Source of the DNA: Novosphingobium sp.
Lineage (GTDB): Bacteria > Pseudomonadota > Alphaproteobacteria > Sphingomonadales > Sphingomonadaceae
DNA length: 64,000 bases
Direction: 5' to 3'
Assembly (NCBI RefSeq): GCF_027531025.1
Contig: NZ_JAPZQX010000010.1
Span: 124,001-188,000 of the forward strand
Shown here: one piece after another, positions 57,434 to 64,000 of the stretch
Layout of the letters: each line of letters opens with the position of its first letter
Position numbering within the stretch: the first letter of the stretch is position 1
Program-made: the position numbers and the translations under genes
Notes under the pieces: generated by a model
Seen by the model: the letters and a program-made list of their open reading frames with translations, nothing else
What the model was told of the DNA's origin: nothing
The model's database searches: none

Positions 57434-58812
57434 GCGGCCTCCATCTGGTGCGATTTCACCGGCAGGGCATGGCCCGCGGCAGCGGCGCGACGCGCGCCCT
57501 TGTCCAGTTCCTTCTTCAGCGCGCAGACATAGTGATCGAAGTCCAGCTGGATCGTGTGCCGCCGCGCTGCATAGTATTGGCCGGTATAGTATTCCTCGTC
57601 CGCCCCGATGATCCGTTCCATCTCGGCCGGATCGGGCGGCAGGTACTGCCCGGCCAGGTAAGCCGCGACCAGCTTCGATTGCTGTTCGGCAAAGTTGACC
57701 AGCGTGGGCAGCGGCTGGGCCAGCCCCATGTAGAACAGGTCCGCCACGCCCGGCTTCATGATCCGCTTGAACAGCGGGGGCGGGCGGTTGTCGCTGTCGG
57801 CGGTGAAGGCCGGATCCTTGAAGAAGGGGAAGGAGATGTCATAGCCGGTGGCCCAGACGATCACGTCAATCTCTTCCCGGCTGCCATCGGTGAAGACCAC
57901 GCCGTTGCCGTCCAGCCGCTCGATCGCGCCCTTCATCGTGATGTCGCCCGAACCGGCGCGGACCAGGAATTCGCCCGAGACCGTGCCGTGGCTTTCGAAG
58001 GGGCCGATTTCCGGTTCGGGCAGGCCATAGTCGCTCATCCGGCCGACCAGCTTCTTGACCATCCGCGCGCCCAGCCACTGCTTCAGCCCCTTGGGCAGCC
58101 AGGCCGGGGCCGGGTTCTTGTCGAGCGGCTGGCCCTTGTAGTACTTCGGGAAAATCCAGACGCCCCGCCGGGTGGAAACGAACAGCTTCTGCGCCATCGG
58201 CCGCTGTGACAGCTCGCTCGCCACGTCCATGGCCGAATTGCCCATGCCGACCACCAGCACCCGCTTGCCGATGCAGTTCACAGGCTCGAACGGGGTGCGG
58301 TACTGGTGCGAATGGATCTGCGCGCCATCGAAGCTGCCGGGGTATTCGGGGATGCGCGCGGCCCAGTGGTGGCCATTAGCCACGCACAGCGCATCGTAAT
58401 GCATCACCTCGCCAGTGGAGAGCGCGATCCGCCAACCGCCCCCGGCCTGGCGCTCGGCGCTTTCGACCCGGGTGTTGAAGCGGATGTGCTCGTGCAGGCC
58501 GAAGTGATCGACGTAATCGTGGAAGTAATGCAGCAGCAGCGAATGGTGGGGATAGTCCGGCCAGTCCGCCGGGACCGGAAAGTCCTCGAAGGCCAGCCGC
58601 CATTTCGACGTGTCGATGTGCAGGCTCTGGTAGCAGGCGCTCATCCCGTTGGGATTTTTGTAGTACCAGGTGCCGCCGATATCGTCGGACGCTTCGTAGA
58701 CATCGAAGGGAATGCCATGGTCCTTCAGCCGCTTGGCCGTGGTGAAGCCCGAACAGCCCGCCCCGATGATGCAGACCCGTGGCAATGCGCGCGTTTCGGC
58801 CATCTTCGTCAT
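57430..58812 (-). CDS. Flavin-containing monooxygenase (FMO/Baeyer-Villiger class)
   Basis: 460 residues from ATG 58812 (alternative ATG 58803). FAD motif GAGCSG at 17-22, NADPH motif GMGNSA at 189-194, and the FMO signature FDGAQIHSHQY at 161-171. The strand-rich YYKNPNGMSACYQSLHIDTSK segment is typical of FMO-like enzymes. Inserts one oxygen next to a ketone or on a heteroatom. First gene of the cassette FMO-P450-ECH-GST-VOC, 40 bases downstream of the operator at 58853. Confidence 0.92.
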   Translation of the reverse strand: MTKMAETRALPRVCIIGAGCSGFTTAKRLKDHGIPFDVYEASDDIGGTWYYKNPNGMSACYQSLHIDTSKWRLAFEDFPVPADWPDYPHHSLLLHYFHDYVDHFGLHEHIRFNTRVESAERQAGGGWRIALSTGEVMHYDALCVANGHHWAARIPEYPGSFDGAQIHSHQYRTPFEPVNCIGKRVLVVGMGNSAMDVASELSQRPMAQKLFVSTRRGVWIFPKYYKGQPLDKNPAPAWLPKGLKQWLGARMVKKLVGRMSDYGLPEPEIGPFESHGTVSGEFLVRAGSGDITMKGAIERLDGNGVVFTDGSREEIDVIVWATGYDISFPFFKDPAFTADSDNRPPPLFKRIMKPGVADLFYMGLAQPLPTLVNFAEQQSKLVAAYLAGQYLPPDPAEMERIIGADEEYYTGQYYAARRHTIQLDFDHYVCALKKELDKGARRAAAAGHALPVKSHQMEAA

Positions 58813-58845
58813 CTCTCCTTGTGGCCGCTTGCGGGCCTTACTCGG

Positions 58846-58874
58846 AGTATGTTTAAGCGTTCGATTAAAGTCCA
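58846..58874 (-). promoter_or_regulatory. Promoter and 16-bp operator of the FMO-P450 cassette
   Basis: On the minus strand: -35-like TGGACT (58869-58874), 17-base spacer and -10-like CATACT (58846-58851), each 4 of 6 to consensus. The spacer is almost wholly the dyad TTTAAGCGTTCGATTAAA (plus strand 58852-58869), core 58853-58868 of form TTAA-N-CG-NN-CG-N-TTAA, the same as at 15243-15258. Bound repressor would block RNA polymerase. Confidence 0.6.
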
Positions 58875-58977
58875 GCGGGAACCGCGCTTTTGATGCAGCG
58901 CAAAGTCTTGGCGCGGCCGGCAGGCTAGCCAAGCCTCGCAGGGGTTCGCCGGAGCGGGCCGAACAGGGAGCACGGGA

Positions 58978-59379
58978 ATGGATTCCACCTTCGATCCAAC
59001 GGCCTGGTCGGGCGTCATTCTGGGGACCACGGCGCTGTTCGCCGGGATCGGCGCGCTGCGCAGACCGGGGGCCTGGCGCACGATGCTGGAAGAGGTCGAA
59101 AAGTCCCCCGCGCTGCAATTCCTGTGCGGGATGCTGGAACTGGTGATCGGGACGGTGGTCTACCTTGCCAATCCGTGGGTGCCGGCGGACCTCTTGTCCT
59201 GCGTGCTCAAGGCGATGGGCGGGGCGATGATGCTGGAGGCGCTGATGATCCTGGGCTTCGTCGATATCTACAGCCAGTTCTGGCTACGCACGCTGACCTA
59301 CATGCATCGCGGCTGGGCGCTGACGACCAGCCTGTTCGGGCTGGTGCTGGCCACCATTTCCGCCACCCGCTTTATCTAG
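58978..59379 (+). CDS. Small integral membrane protein
   Basis: 133 residues, four predicted membrane helices (about 9-27, 46-66, 76-97 and 110-131) with PALQFLCGMLELVIGTVVYLANPW between the first two. I recognise no family with certainty. Divergent from the FMO cassette and sharing its intergenic region (165 bases with the operator). Its stop overlaps the convergent alcohol dehydrogenase by four bases. Confidence 0.8.
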   Translation: MDSTFDPTAWSGVILGTTALFAGIGALRRPGAWRTMLEEVEKSPALQFLCGMLELVIGTVVYLANPWVPADLLSCVLKAMGGAMMLEALMILGFVDIYSQFWLRTLTYMHRGWALTTSLFGLVLATISATRFI

Positions 59380-60410
59380 CGCACGAAGATCAGCTTCGGC
59401 CCGGCCTCGGTCATCGCCTCGGCGGCTTCGCTGAAGCTCGTCACCCGGTGCGTGACCGGCTGCGGGTGCAGCTTGCCGCAGGATACGCAGCCCAGCACAT
59501 CATGCAGCAGCGCGCTCGACTGCACCCGTCCGGTGTGGACGGTGATGCCCTTGTAATAGGCATTGGTCAGCGGCACCGGGGTGGCCGGATCGAAGTACAT
59601 CGAGACCACCGTCAGCACGCCATTGGGCGCGGTGGACTGGATTGCGAAGGCCAGCGCGCGTGGGTCGCCCGCGGCTTCCACCACGATCTCGTATTGGCTG
59701 GAGGGGCGGCGGCCTTCGCCCAGCGCGAGCGGCTCGGCCTTCGCGCCAAGGGCTTCGGCGGCGGCGCGGCGATTGGCATCATCGTCGAGGTAAGTGACAG
59801 CCCCCGCCCCCAGCGCAACGGCGGCAGCGGCGGCATAAAGCCCGACGCTCTGGGCCTTGCCGCCTACCACCAGTACGGTCGCACCGGGGCGTTCGGCCAG
59901 CGGCCCGGCCACGCCGCGCCAGCCATCGGCCACGTTGTCGGAGAGGTTGCAGGCCACCTCGCTGGCGACATTGTCCGGCACCGGCACCAGCATGTGATCG
60001 GCAAAGGGCACGTGGACCAGATCGGCGAAGCCGCCGCCGAAATCGGTCTTGCCGCCCGCCGCCAGGCCATAGGCGGCGCCGGGTGGAAATGCGGTGCAGC
60101 TATTGGTCCAGCCGCGCCGGCAATTGGCGCAGCGCCCGCACGAAAGCTGGAAGGGCACGATCACGCGGGTACCGGGGGCAAAGGGCACCTGGTCACCCGC
60201 AGCAATGACTTCGCCGACCATCTCGTGACCGAAGGCGAAGGGGCCCTTGAAGGGCACGAAGCCGGTGGCGATGTGAAGGTCCAGATCGCAGCGCGCCACC
60301 ACCAGCGGGCGGACCAGCGCATCGGTGGCCGCCAGCAGGGTGGGGGCGGGCACCTCGCGCCATTCGAACTGGCCGGGCTGCACAAAGGTCATCTGCTGCA
60401 TGGTGGTCAT
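59376..60410 (-). CDS. Zinc-binding alcohol dehydrogenase (MDR family)
   Basis: 344 residues. Catalytic zinc ligands Cys in VARCDLDLH and the GHEMVGEV pair; structural zinc loop CGRCANCRRGWTNSC; Rossmann region VVGGKAQSVGLYAAA (Gly-Gly-x-A variation). Oxidises an alcohol or polyol with NAD(P). Divergent from a LysR gene with a well-formed operator between them, so likely LysR-controlled. Confidence 0.92.
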   Translation of the reverse strand: MTTMQQMTFVQPGQFEWREVPAPTLLAATDALVRPLVVARCDLDLHIATGFVPFKGPFAFGHEMVGEVIAAGDQVPFAPGTRVIVPFQLSCGRCANCRRGWTNSCTAFPPGAAYGLAAGGKTDFGGGFADLVHVPFADHMLVPVPDNVASEVACNLSDNVADGWRGVAGPLAERPGATVLVVGGKAQSVGLYAAAAAVALGAGAVTYLDDDANRRAAAEALGAKAEPLALGEGRRPSSQYEIVVEAAGDPRALAFAIQSTAPNGVLTVVSMYFDPATPVPLTNAYYKGITVHTGRVQSSALLHDVLGCVSCGKLHPQPVTHRVTSFSEAAEAMTEAGPKLIFVR

Positions 60411-60467
60411 GGTGCTGCTCCGGGTATTCCGGGCTCCGGGGTATCAGCGCGCGGGGCCATGCAGAAC

Positions 60468-60502
60468 TTGCGCTTTCGCAAATCACTCTTGCAAATGGGC
60501 AA
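60468..60502. promoter_or_regulatory. Two TTGC-N6-GCAA dyads between alcohol dehydrogenase and LysR
   Basis: TTGC-GCTTTC-GCAA at 60468-60481 and TTGC-AAATGG-GCAA at 60489-60502, starts exactly 21 bases apart, i.e. two turns of helix on the same DNA face. The pair sits 22 bases before the LysR ATG and 58 bases before the dehydrogenase start. This matches the paired recognition/activation sites of LysR proteins, though individual boxes differ from the classic T-N11-A. Confidence 0.6.
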
Positions 60503-60523
60503 GAACGGGCTAGCCCTGCCAGG

Positions 60524-61435
60524 ATGTCGCAAGTGCCCGATCCGCTCGATCTAGCCGCGCTGGTGGCGCTGGCCCGCCATGGCACGCTGAGCGCGGCGGC
60601 GCGGCGTGGCGGGGTGGCCGTTTCCACCATGTCGCGCCGGATCGCCGCACTGGAAACGGCCACCGGGCTGGCGCTGGTCGACCGGCGCAGTCGCGGCGCC
60701 GTGTTGACCGAGGCCGGGCGGCGACTGGCCGAGGCCGCCCAGCCGCTCGCCCGCCAGCTTGATCAGGTCGAGGCGGAAGTGGCCGCCCTGCGCGGCGGAG
60801 TGGCGCAACGCGCGGTCCGGCTTTCGGCCACCGAATTCGTGATTGCCGAAGTCCTTTCGCCCCGGCTTGGCGCGCTGCTGGCGGACCGCGGCCATCCCGG
60901 CGTGGTCCTGCAGAGCGAGGCCGAGGTGGTCAGCCTTGCCGCGCGGCAGGCCGACATCGCGATCCGGATGGTTCGGCCCGAAAGGGCCAGCCTGGTGATC
61001 CGCAAGCTGCCGCCGCTGCCGCTTTCGCTCTACGCCGCGCGGTCCTATCTGGGCGAGCGGCAGGCCGTGGCCGACCTCTCCGCCGAGCGGCTGATCGCCT
61101 ATGATGACAGCTATGGCCCCTTGCCCGAGATCGCCTGGATCGACCGGCAGGGGCTGGGCGCGGCGGTAGCGCTGCGCAGCGGCAGCACCCGGGCGCTGCT
61201 CAACGCCGCGCTCGCCGGGGTGGGGATCGCCCTGCTGCCCGATGCGGTGGCGGCGCGCTATCCGGACCTGGTCCGGCTGGACGGCGGGCCGCGCCTGCCC
61301 CCGCGCCAGCCATGGCTCGCCATGCACCGCGATCTCCAGCGCGACCGCGCGGTGCGCCGGGTAGCCGACTGGGCGGTGGACTGCTTCCGCGCGCTGGTCG
61401 GCGCTCAGTCGAGCCGGGTCAGGCCCGAGGCATAG
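60524..61435 (+). CDS. LysR family transcriptional regulator
   Basis: 303 residues. N-terminal winged HTH (LAALVALARHGTLSAAARRGGVAVSTMSRRIAALE, in parts, ~9-43) and LysR substrate domain (~90-290). Regulates the divergent alcohol dehydrogenase through the dyads at 60468-60502, in all likelihood. The 3' end overlaps the convergent SRAP gene by 31 bases. Confidence 0.93.
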   Translation: MSQVPDPLDLAALVALARHGTLSAAARRGGVAVSTMSRRIAALETATGLALVDRRSRGAVLTEAGRRLAEAAQPLARQLDQVEAEVAALRGGVAQRAVRLSATEFVIAEVLSPRLGALLADRGHPGVVLQSEAEVVSLAARQADIAIRMVRPERASLVIRKLPPLPLSLYAARSYLGERQAVADLSAERLIAYDDSYGPLPEIAWIDRQGLGAAVALRSGSTRALLNAALAGVGIALLPDAVAARYPDLVRLDGGPRLPPRQPWLAMHRDLQRDRAVRRVADWAVDCFRALVGAQSSRVRPEA

Positions 61436-62028
61436 GGCGCGACCAGCGCGCTCGCCCGGTCCCAGCTGCCAATCAGCCACAGTCGCTGTAGGGCCGGGTC
61501 AGCTGGCAGGATCACCGGCATCCGCTCCACGCCAAGCTCGCGCAGCGCGGCATTGGCCGGGCAGGTGAGCAGCGCGAAGCTCGCCACCTCGCTGTCCTTC
61601 CACACCCCGGCCATGGCGAACAGCGGCTGGTCCGAACAGGATAGCCAGACCTGTCGCCGCCTGCCCGCCGTTGGGTCGGTCCCGCCCCACAGCATGACGG
61701 CACTGGCCGGAACCAGGCAGCGAAACTCGCTGTTGCGCAGGTTGCCGATCCAGAACGGCGAATCCGGATTGCGCACCGTCAGCACCGCGCGTCCCGTGTC
61801 ACCGGCGGAGGGCGGCGGCGGCACGCCCCACAGCCGCGGCACCAGCCGCCGCTCCGGCTCACCCGGCGGACGCGGTCCGGCCACGAACTCGCGCCCGGCG
61901 GTTATGACCGGAGCAAAACGTCCCGCGGCGATCGTCCCGCCAGCCCAGGGATCCCCGGGATCGGCTCGCGCACCGAACTGCAGCGCGATTGCTGGTGCCG
62001 TAGCATCGAGGCGGTACAGGCTCGTCAC
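61405..62028 (-). CDS. SRAP (YedK/HMCES-like) protein lacking the catalytic residues
   Basis: 207 residues from GTG 62028. The overall pattern is SRAP: PVITAGREFVAGP then RLVPRLWG, RCLVPASAV, FAMAGVWKD, and ERMPVIL near residue 170. True SRAP proteins use a Cys at position 2, an Asn (NAR), a Glu (DGFYEW) and a His (HDRMP) to trap abasic DNA. Here residue 2 is Thr, the Asn place is Thr84, the Glu place Leu114 and the His place Val167 by eye alignment. So it looks like a non-enzymatic SRAP paralog, perhaps DNA-binding only. Confidence 0.7.
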   Translation of the reverse strand: MTSLYRLDATAPAIALQFGARADPGDPWAGGTIAAGRFAPVITAGREFVAGPRPPGEPERRLVPRLWGVPPPPSAGDTGRAVLTVRNPDSPFWIGNLRNSEFRCLVPASAVMLWGGTDPTAGRRRQVWLSCSDQPLFAMAGVWKDSEVASFALLTCPANAALRELGVERMPVILPADPALQRLWLIGSWDRASALVAPYASGLTRLD

Positions 62029-62065
62029 CAGGCAACCCTGCCGTGTTAAACAGCCGCCGCCAAGC

Positions 62066-62099
62066 AAAAGGGAGGCGCCGCCGCTGGCGCCGCCTCCCC
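62066..62099 (-). terminator. Intrinsic terminator of the repeat-protein gene
   Basis: On the minus strand GGGAGGCG / CGCCTCCC, at least 8 bp with a GC-rich inner part (62070-62099), followed by TTTT (plus-strand AAAA at 62066-62069). It lies between the stop of the repeat protein (62124) and the SRAP start (62028). Confidence 0.8.
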
Positions 62100-62123
62100 T
62101 AGATAGTGCGAGGTGAAACCGAG

Positions 62124-62774
62124 TCAGTTGCGCTGACGCGCGTTTACCCGGCTCGCGGTGGCGACGGTCGTGCCATTCTGCTGGAGCCGACCGCGCTGGG
62201 TTTGGGGCTGGGGCTGGACCCGGGCCTTCTGAACCGCGGGCAGCAGCAGCGCCGCGCGCGGCTTGGCGCCGGGCGCCTGTACCTCGCCGGCGGTGGCGAC
62301 GGTCGTGCCGTTTTGCTTGAGCTTGGTACGCTGGGACTTGGCCGGCTCGTGAACCTTTTGCACGGCAGGGAGCAGCAATGCCGCCTGTCCTTCACCCTGC
62401 GGGGCCTGCACCTCGCCAGCAGTGGCGACGGTCGTGCCGTTCTGCTTGAACTTGGCGCGCTGGGACTTGCTGGGCTCGTGGGCCTTCTGGACGGCGGGCA
62501 GCAGCAGGTGCGGCCGTTCGGTGGTGTTGGGGGCCTGGACTTCGGCGGCCGTGCCCACAGTGGTGCCGTTCTGCTTCAGCTTGCGGCCAGCGGCGGTGTC
62601 GCTGCGTCCGTCTCCGGTCACATCTCCACTCGCCACCCACACTCCGCTAGCGGACTGGTGAGCCGTGTCCTTGCGGGAATTGGCCTGCACAACGCTGGCC
62701 GTCAGGGCCAGTGCGGCGAGTACGGTGATTGAAGCGATCTTCAGTTCCGGCCGGCTCTTGGCGGTCTTGGTCAT
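62124..62774 (-). CDS. Secreted tandem-repeat protein of unknown function
   Basis: 216 residues from ATG 62774 with AAAGGAG upstream. Signal peptide (IASITVLAALALTASVVQA) then a short linker with DVTGDGRSD (51-59), a calcium-loop-like motif. Residues ~64-216 are 3.5 repeats: QNGTTV occurs at 68, 111, 154 and 199, so periods of 43, 43 and 45. Each unit runs K-x-KQNGTTVATAGEVQAP, a short variable part, ALLLPAVQK and an EP-x-KSQR end. Rich in Lys/Arg and Gln, very low in acidic residues. Highly basic. I recognise no family. Divergent from a TetR gene. Confidence 0.85.
   Translation of the reverse strand: MTKTAKSRPELKIASITVLAALALTASVVQANSRKDTAHQSASGVWVASGDVTGDGRSDTAAGRKLKQNGTTVGTAAEVQAPNTTERPHLLLPAVQKAHEPSKSQRAKFKQNGTTVATAGEVQAPQGEGQAALLLPAVQKVHEPAKSQRTKLKQNGTTVATAGEVQAPGAKPRAALLLPAVQKARVQPQPQTQRGRLQQNGTTVATASRVNARQRN
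62150..62590 (-). repeat. Tandem DNA repeats (129/129/135 bp) within the repeat-protein gene
   Basis: The phrase (plus strand) G-T-(C/G)-G-TGCC-(A/G)-TT-(C/T)-TGCT starts at 62167, 62302, 62431 and 62560, giving periods 135, 129 and 129. Repeats are similar but not identical at the DNA level, so they have diverged under protein-level constraint. Confidence 0.85.
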
Positions 62775-62863
62775 GATCTACTCCTTTCAAATTTCTGCAT
62801 TGCTCTCCCCGCCGGACGTGAATCCGCTCCGACGACGAATCGCCACTAACCCAAAATAGATCA

Positions 62864-62907
62864 TTAGGCTAGAGTGATAATCTAGATATAAAGTCTAGAG
62901 TGACTTT
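62864..62907 (+). promoter_or_regulatory. TetR promoter with three 13-bp CTAGA direct repeats
   Basis: CTAGA occurs at 62869, 62882 and 62895, exactly 13 bases apart, each followed by eight further bases (GTGATAAT, TATAAAGT, GTGACTTT). The -35-like TTAGGC (62864-62869) and -10-like TATAAA (62887-62892), 17 bases apart, overlap the repeats. AT-rich. Likely autoregulation by the TetR at 62935 and perhaps control of the divergent repeat-protein gene. Confidence 0.6.
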
Positions 62908-62934
62908 GGGCATCAAGCCTGCCAAGGAGCCGAC

Positions 62935-63558
62935 ATGGCGCAAACTCGCAGCGAAGCGACGAAGAACCGGGTGCTTGATGCCGCCCGTGACCTGCTGATG
63001 GAGCAGGGGATTTCGGAATTGACGATGAAGGACGTGCAGGAACGTTCCGGCGTTTCCAATGGCTCGATCTTTCATCACTTCGGTTCGAAGGACGGTATCC
63101 TTGCAGCCCTGTTCGCGGCCGAACGGCGGGCATACCTGGGCAGCGTCGGAGCGGCGATTATCGCCCACGAAGGCGATCCCTGCGATGCCTTTGGTGCTGG
63201 CGCGGCGGCGGCGGTACTGTTCCATGCCCGCGATCCGCAACGATACATGCGGCTGATCGCAGCCTTTTCAAACTCCGAATGGCTGTTCCGCAACGAGGCG
63301 ATCTGGGCTGGCCTGATCCGCGAGGTAGAGGCACCGGTGATGCACTGGGCTCTGCCGCACTTCCAGTCGGGCGCGCTGCCAATGCTGCCGCCCGGGCTGT
63401 TCCAGTCCTACATGTTGGGCCCCGCCGAACAGTTGACCCAGGTCTGGCTGCGGCGCGGGATGCCGGGCGCGCTGGAAGACTATGCTCCGATCGCGGCGCG
63501 CTATGTTGCCGCAGGCTTCCGCGCGCTGCGCGAGGCTGGGACCACCGCGCCGGCCTGA
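62935..63558 (+). CDS. TetR/AcrR family transcriptional regulator
   Basis: 207 residues from ATG 62935 (AAGGAG five bases upstream). N-terminal HTH LTMKDVQERSGVSNGSIFHHFGSKDGIL at ~29-56 (in parts); C-terminal ligand domain not diagnostic. Different from the acyl-CoA-operon TetR. Divergent from the repeat-protein gene across 160 bases. Convergent with the Crp-type gene, gap 7 bases. Confidence 0.93.
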   Translation: MAQTRSEATKNRVLDAARDLLMEQGISELTMKDVQERSGVSNGSIFHHFGSKDGILAALFAAERRAYLGSVGAAIIAHEGDPCDAFGAGAAAAVLFHARDPQRYMRLIAAFSNSEWLFRNEAIWAGLIREVEAPVMHWALPHFQSGALPMLPPGLFQSYMLGPAEQLTQVWLRRGMPGALEDYAPIAARYVAAGFRALREAGTTAPA

Positions 63559-63565
63559 CCTCGAC

Positions 63566-64000
63566 TCAGCCAGCCCCGGTCAGCCCCAGCCGCTTGCGAA
63601 TGCGGCTGAGCGCGATCGGGGTAATGCCGATGTAGCGGGCGATATCGGCCTGGCGCAGCCGTGCCGCCAGGGCGCCGTCATGCGCCAGCAGGTCGCGATA
63701 ACGCTGTTCGGCGCTGGCACAGAGCAGCGCCTCCTCGCGCCGCTGCTTGCGGGCCTGGAGCCAGGCGGCGAAGCGGGCGAAATCGCCCTGCAGTTCGGGA
63801 CTCCCGGCGATCCGCTCGCCCAGCCAGGCCAGCGGCAGGGCGGCAACCCGGCATGGCTCCAGACAGGTCGCGCCATAGCGGTTCGTGCCATCCGGCGAGA
63901 GATCGCCGCTGCCGGTGAACAGGCCCTGGTCGACGATAAAGCTCTTGATCCAGTCCTCGCCGCTGGCGGTCAGATAGCCCAGCTTGACCAGGCCGCGCTC
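63566..64000 (-). CDS. Crp/Fnr family transcriptional regulator (partial)
   Basis: The C-terminal ~144 residues are in the window; the start lies beyond the right edge. Visible: end of a cyclic-nucleotide-type beta-barrel (GLFTGSGDLSPDGTNRYGATCLEPCRVAALP), then the dimer helix and a Crp-type HTH (RQADIARYIGITPIALSRIRKRLGL, in parts). Ends with LTGAG. No Fnr-type Cys cluster can be judged since the N-terminus is missing. Effector unknown. Confidence 0.85.
   Translation of the reverse strand, partial: ERGLVKLGYLTASGEDWIKSFIVDQGLFTGSGDLSPDGTNRYGATCLEPCRVAALPLAWLGERIAGSPELQGDFARFAAWLQARKQRREEALLCASAEQRYRDLLAHDGALAARLRQADIARYIGITPIALSRIRKRLGLTGAG

Noticed and set aside
62400..62540. Relation of the LLLPAVQK parts of the repeat protein to DUF1559 pilin-like helices
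   Set aside because: Only eight residues agree, the repeat lacks the prepilin cleavage context, and the hydrophobic half recurs three times. Coincidence is likelier.
62150..62590. CRISPR array or minisatellite
   Set aside because: The periods are about 129-135 bp, the repeats lie in frame within one gene and keep the protein sequence; not CRISPR-like.

Overview
The window is about 64 kb of GC-rich chromosomal DNA, densely coding on both strands, from an alphaproteobacterium, most likely a sphingomonad (order Sphingomonadales). Three things point there: the gene orders ispH-thrB-rnhA and argS-SPOR-nagZ-scpAB-tatABC, the large TonB receptor that ends in Phe, and the Tad pilus order cpaA-B-C-D-E-tadB-tadC. 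This placement is inference from gene content; there is no rRNA in the window, and I saw no tRNA, insertion sequence, prophage or CRISPR array.

Layout. 1-4.1 kb: M16 peptidase (3' end cut by the window edge) and two tandem DUF4139 proteins. 4.3-11.7 kb: a lone secretin followed by an S8 peptidase, a secreted M17 aminopeptidase and ClpB. 11.7-15 kb: TonB receptor. 15.2-18.8 kb: acyl-CoA operon (thiolase, SDR, enoyl-CoA hydratase, TetR). 18.8-21.9 kb: MTA phosphorylase and a tyrosine/homogentisate tail (maiA, MarR, fumarylacetoacetase). 21.9-29.2 kb: Tad/Cpa pilus operon without its ATPase gene. 29.3-34 kb: hydrolase, FAD oxidase, DUF1508, rnhA-thrB-ispH. 34-41.3 kb: envelope and chromosome housekeeping block. 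41.3-54 kb: amidohydrolase, 3-hydroxyisobutyrate-type dehydrogenase, DUF4402, threonine ammonia-lyase, arginyltransferase, two different L,D-transpeptidases, DUF885 and small secreted proteins. 54-58.8 kb: tightly overlapping FMO-P450-enoyl-CoA hydratase-GST-VOC cassette. 59-64 kb: Zn-alcohol dehydrogenase with LysR, a degenerate SRAP protein, a secreted tandem-repeat protein, TetR, and a Crp/Fnr gene cut by the edge.

How genes may work together. The most interesting link is a 16-bp dyad, TTAA-N-CG-NN-CG-N-TTAA. It occurs at 15243-15258 in front of the thiolase operon and at 58853-58868 in front of the FMO/P450 cassette, and both copies sit inside the apparent core promoter. The first operon ends with a TetR gene, and both operons carry enoyl-CoA hydratases that look like paralogs. 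I infer one TetR-controlled catabolic regulon split over two sites 43 kb apart, in which oxygenases attack a hydrophobic substrate and CoA-dependent beta-oxidation finishes it. The substrate is unknown.

Other points of note: an SRAP (YedK/HMCES) homolog that appears to have lost all its catalytic residues; a secreted protein built of 43-45 residue repeats, divergent from a TetR gene whose promoter carries three 13-bp CTAGA repeats; a Tad operon lacking tadA/cpaF, with an AT-rich patch inside tadC; and several dyads that look like operators (MarR, LysR).
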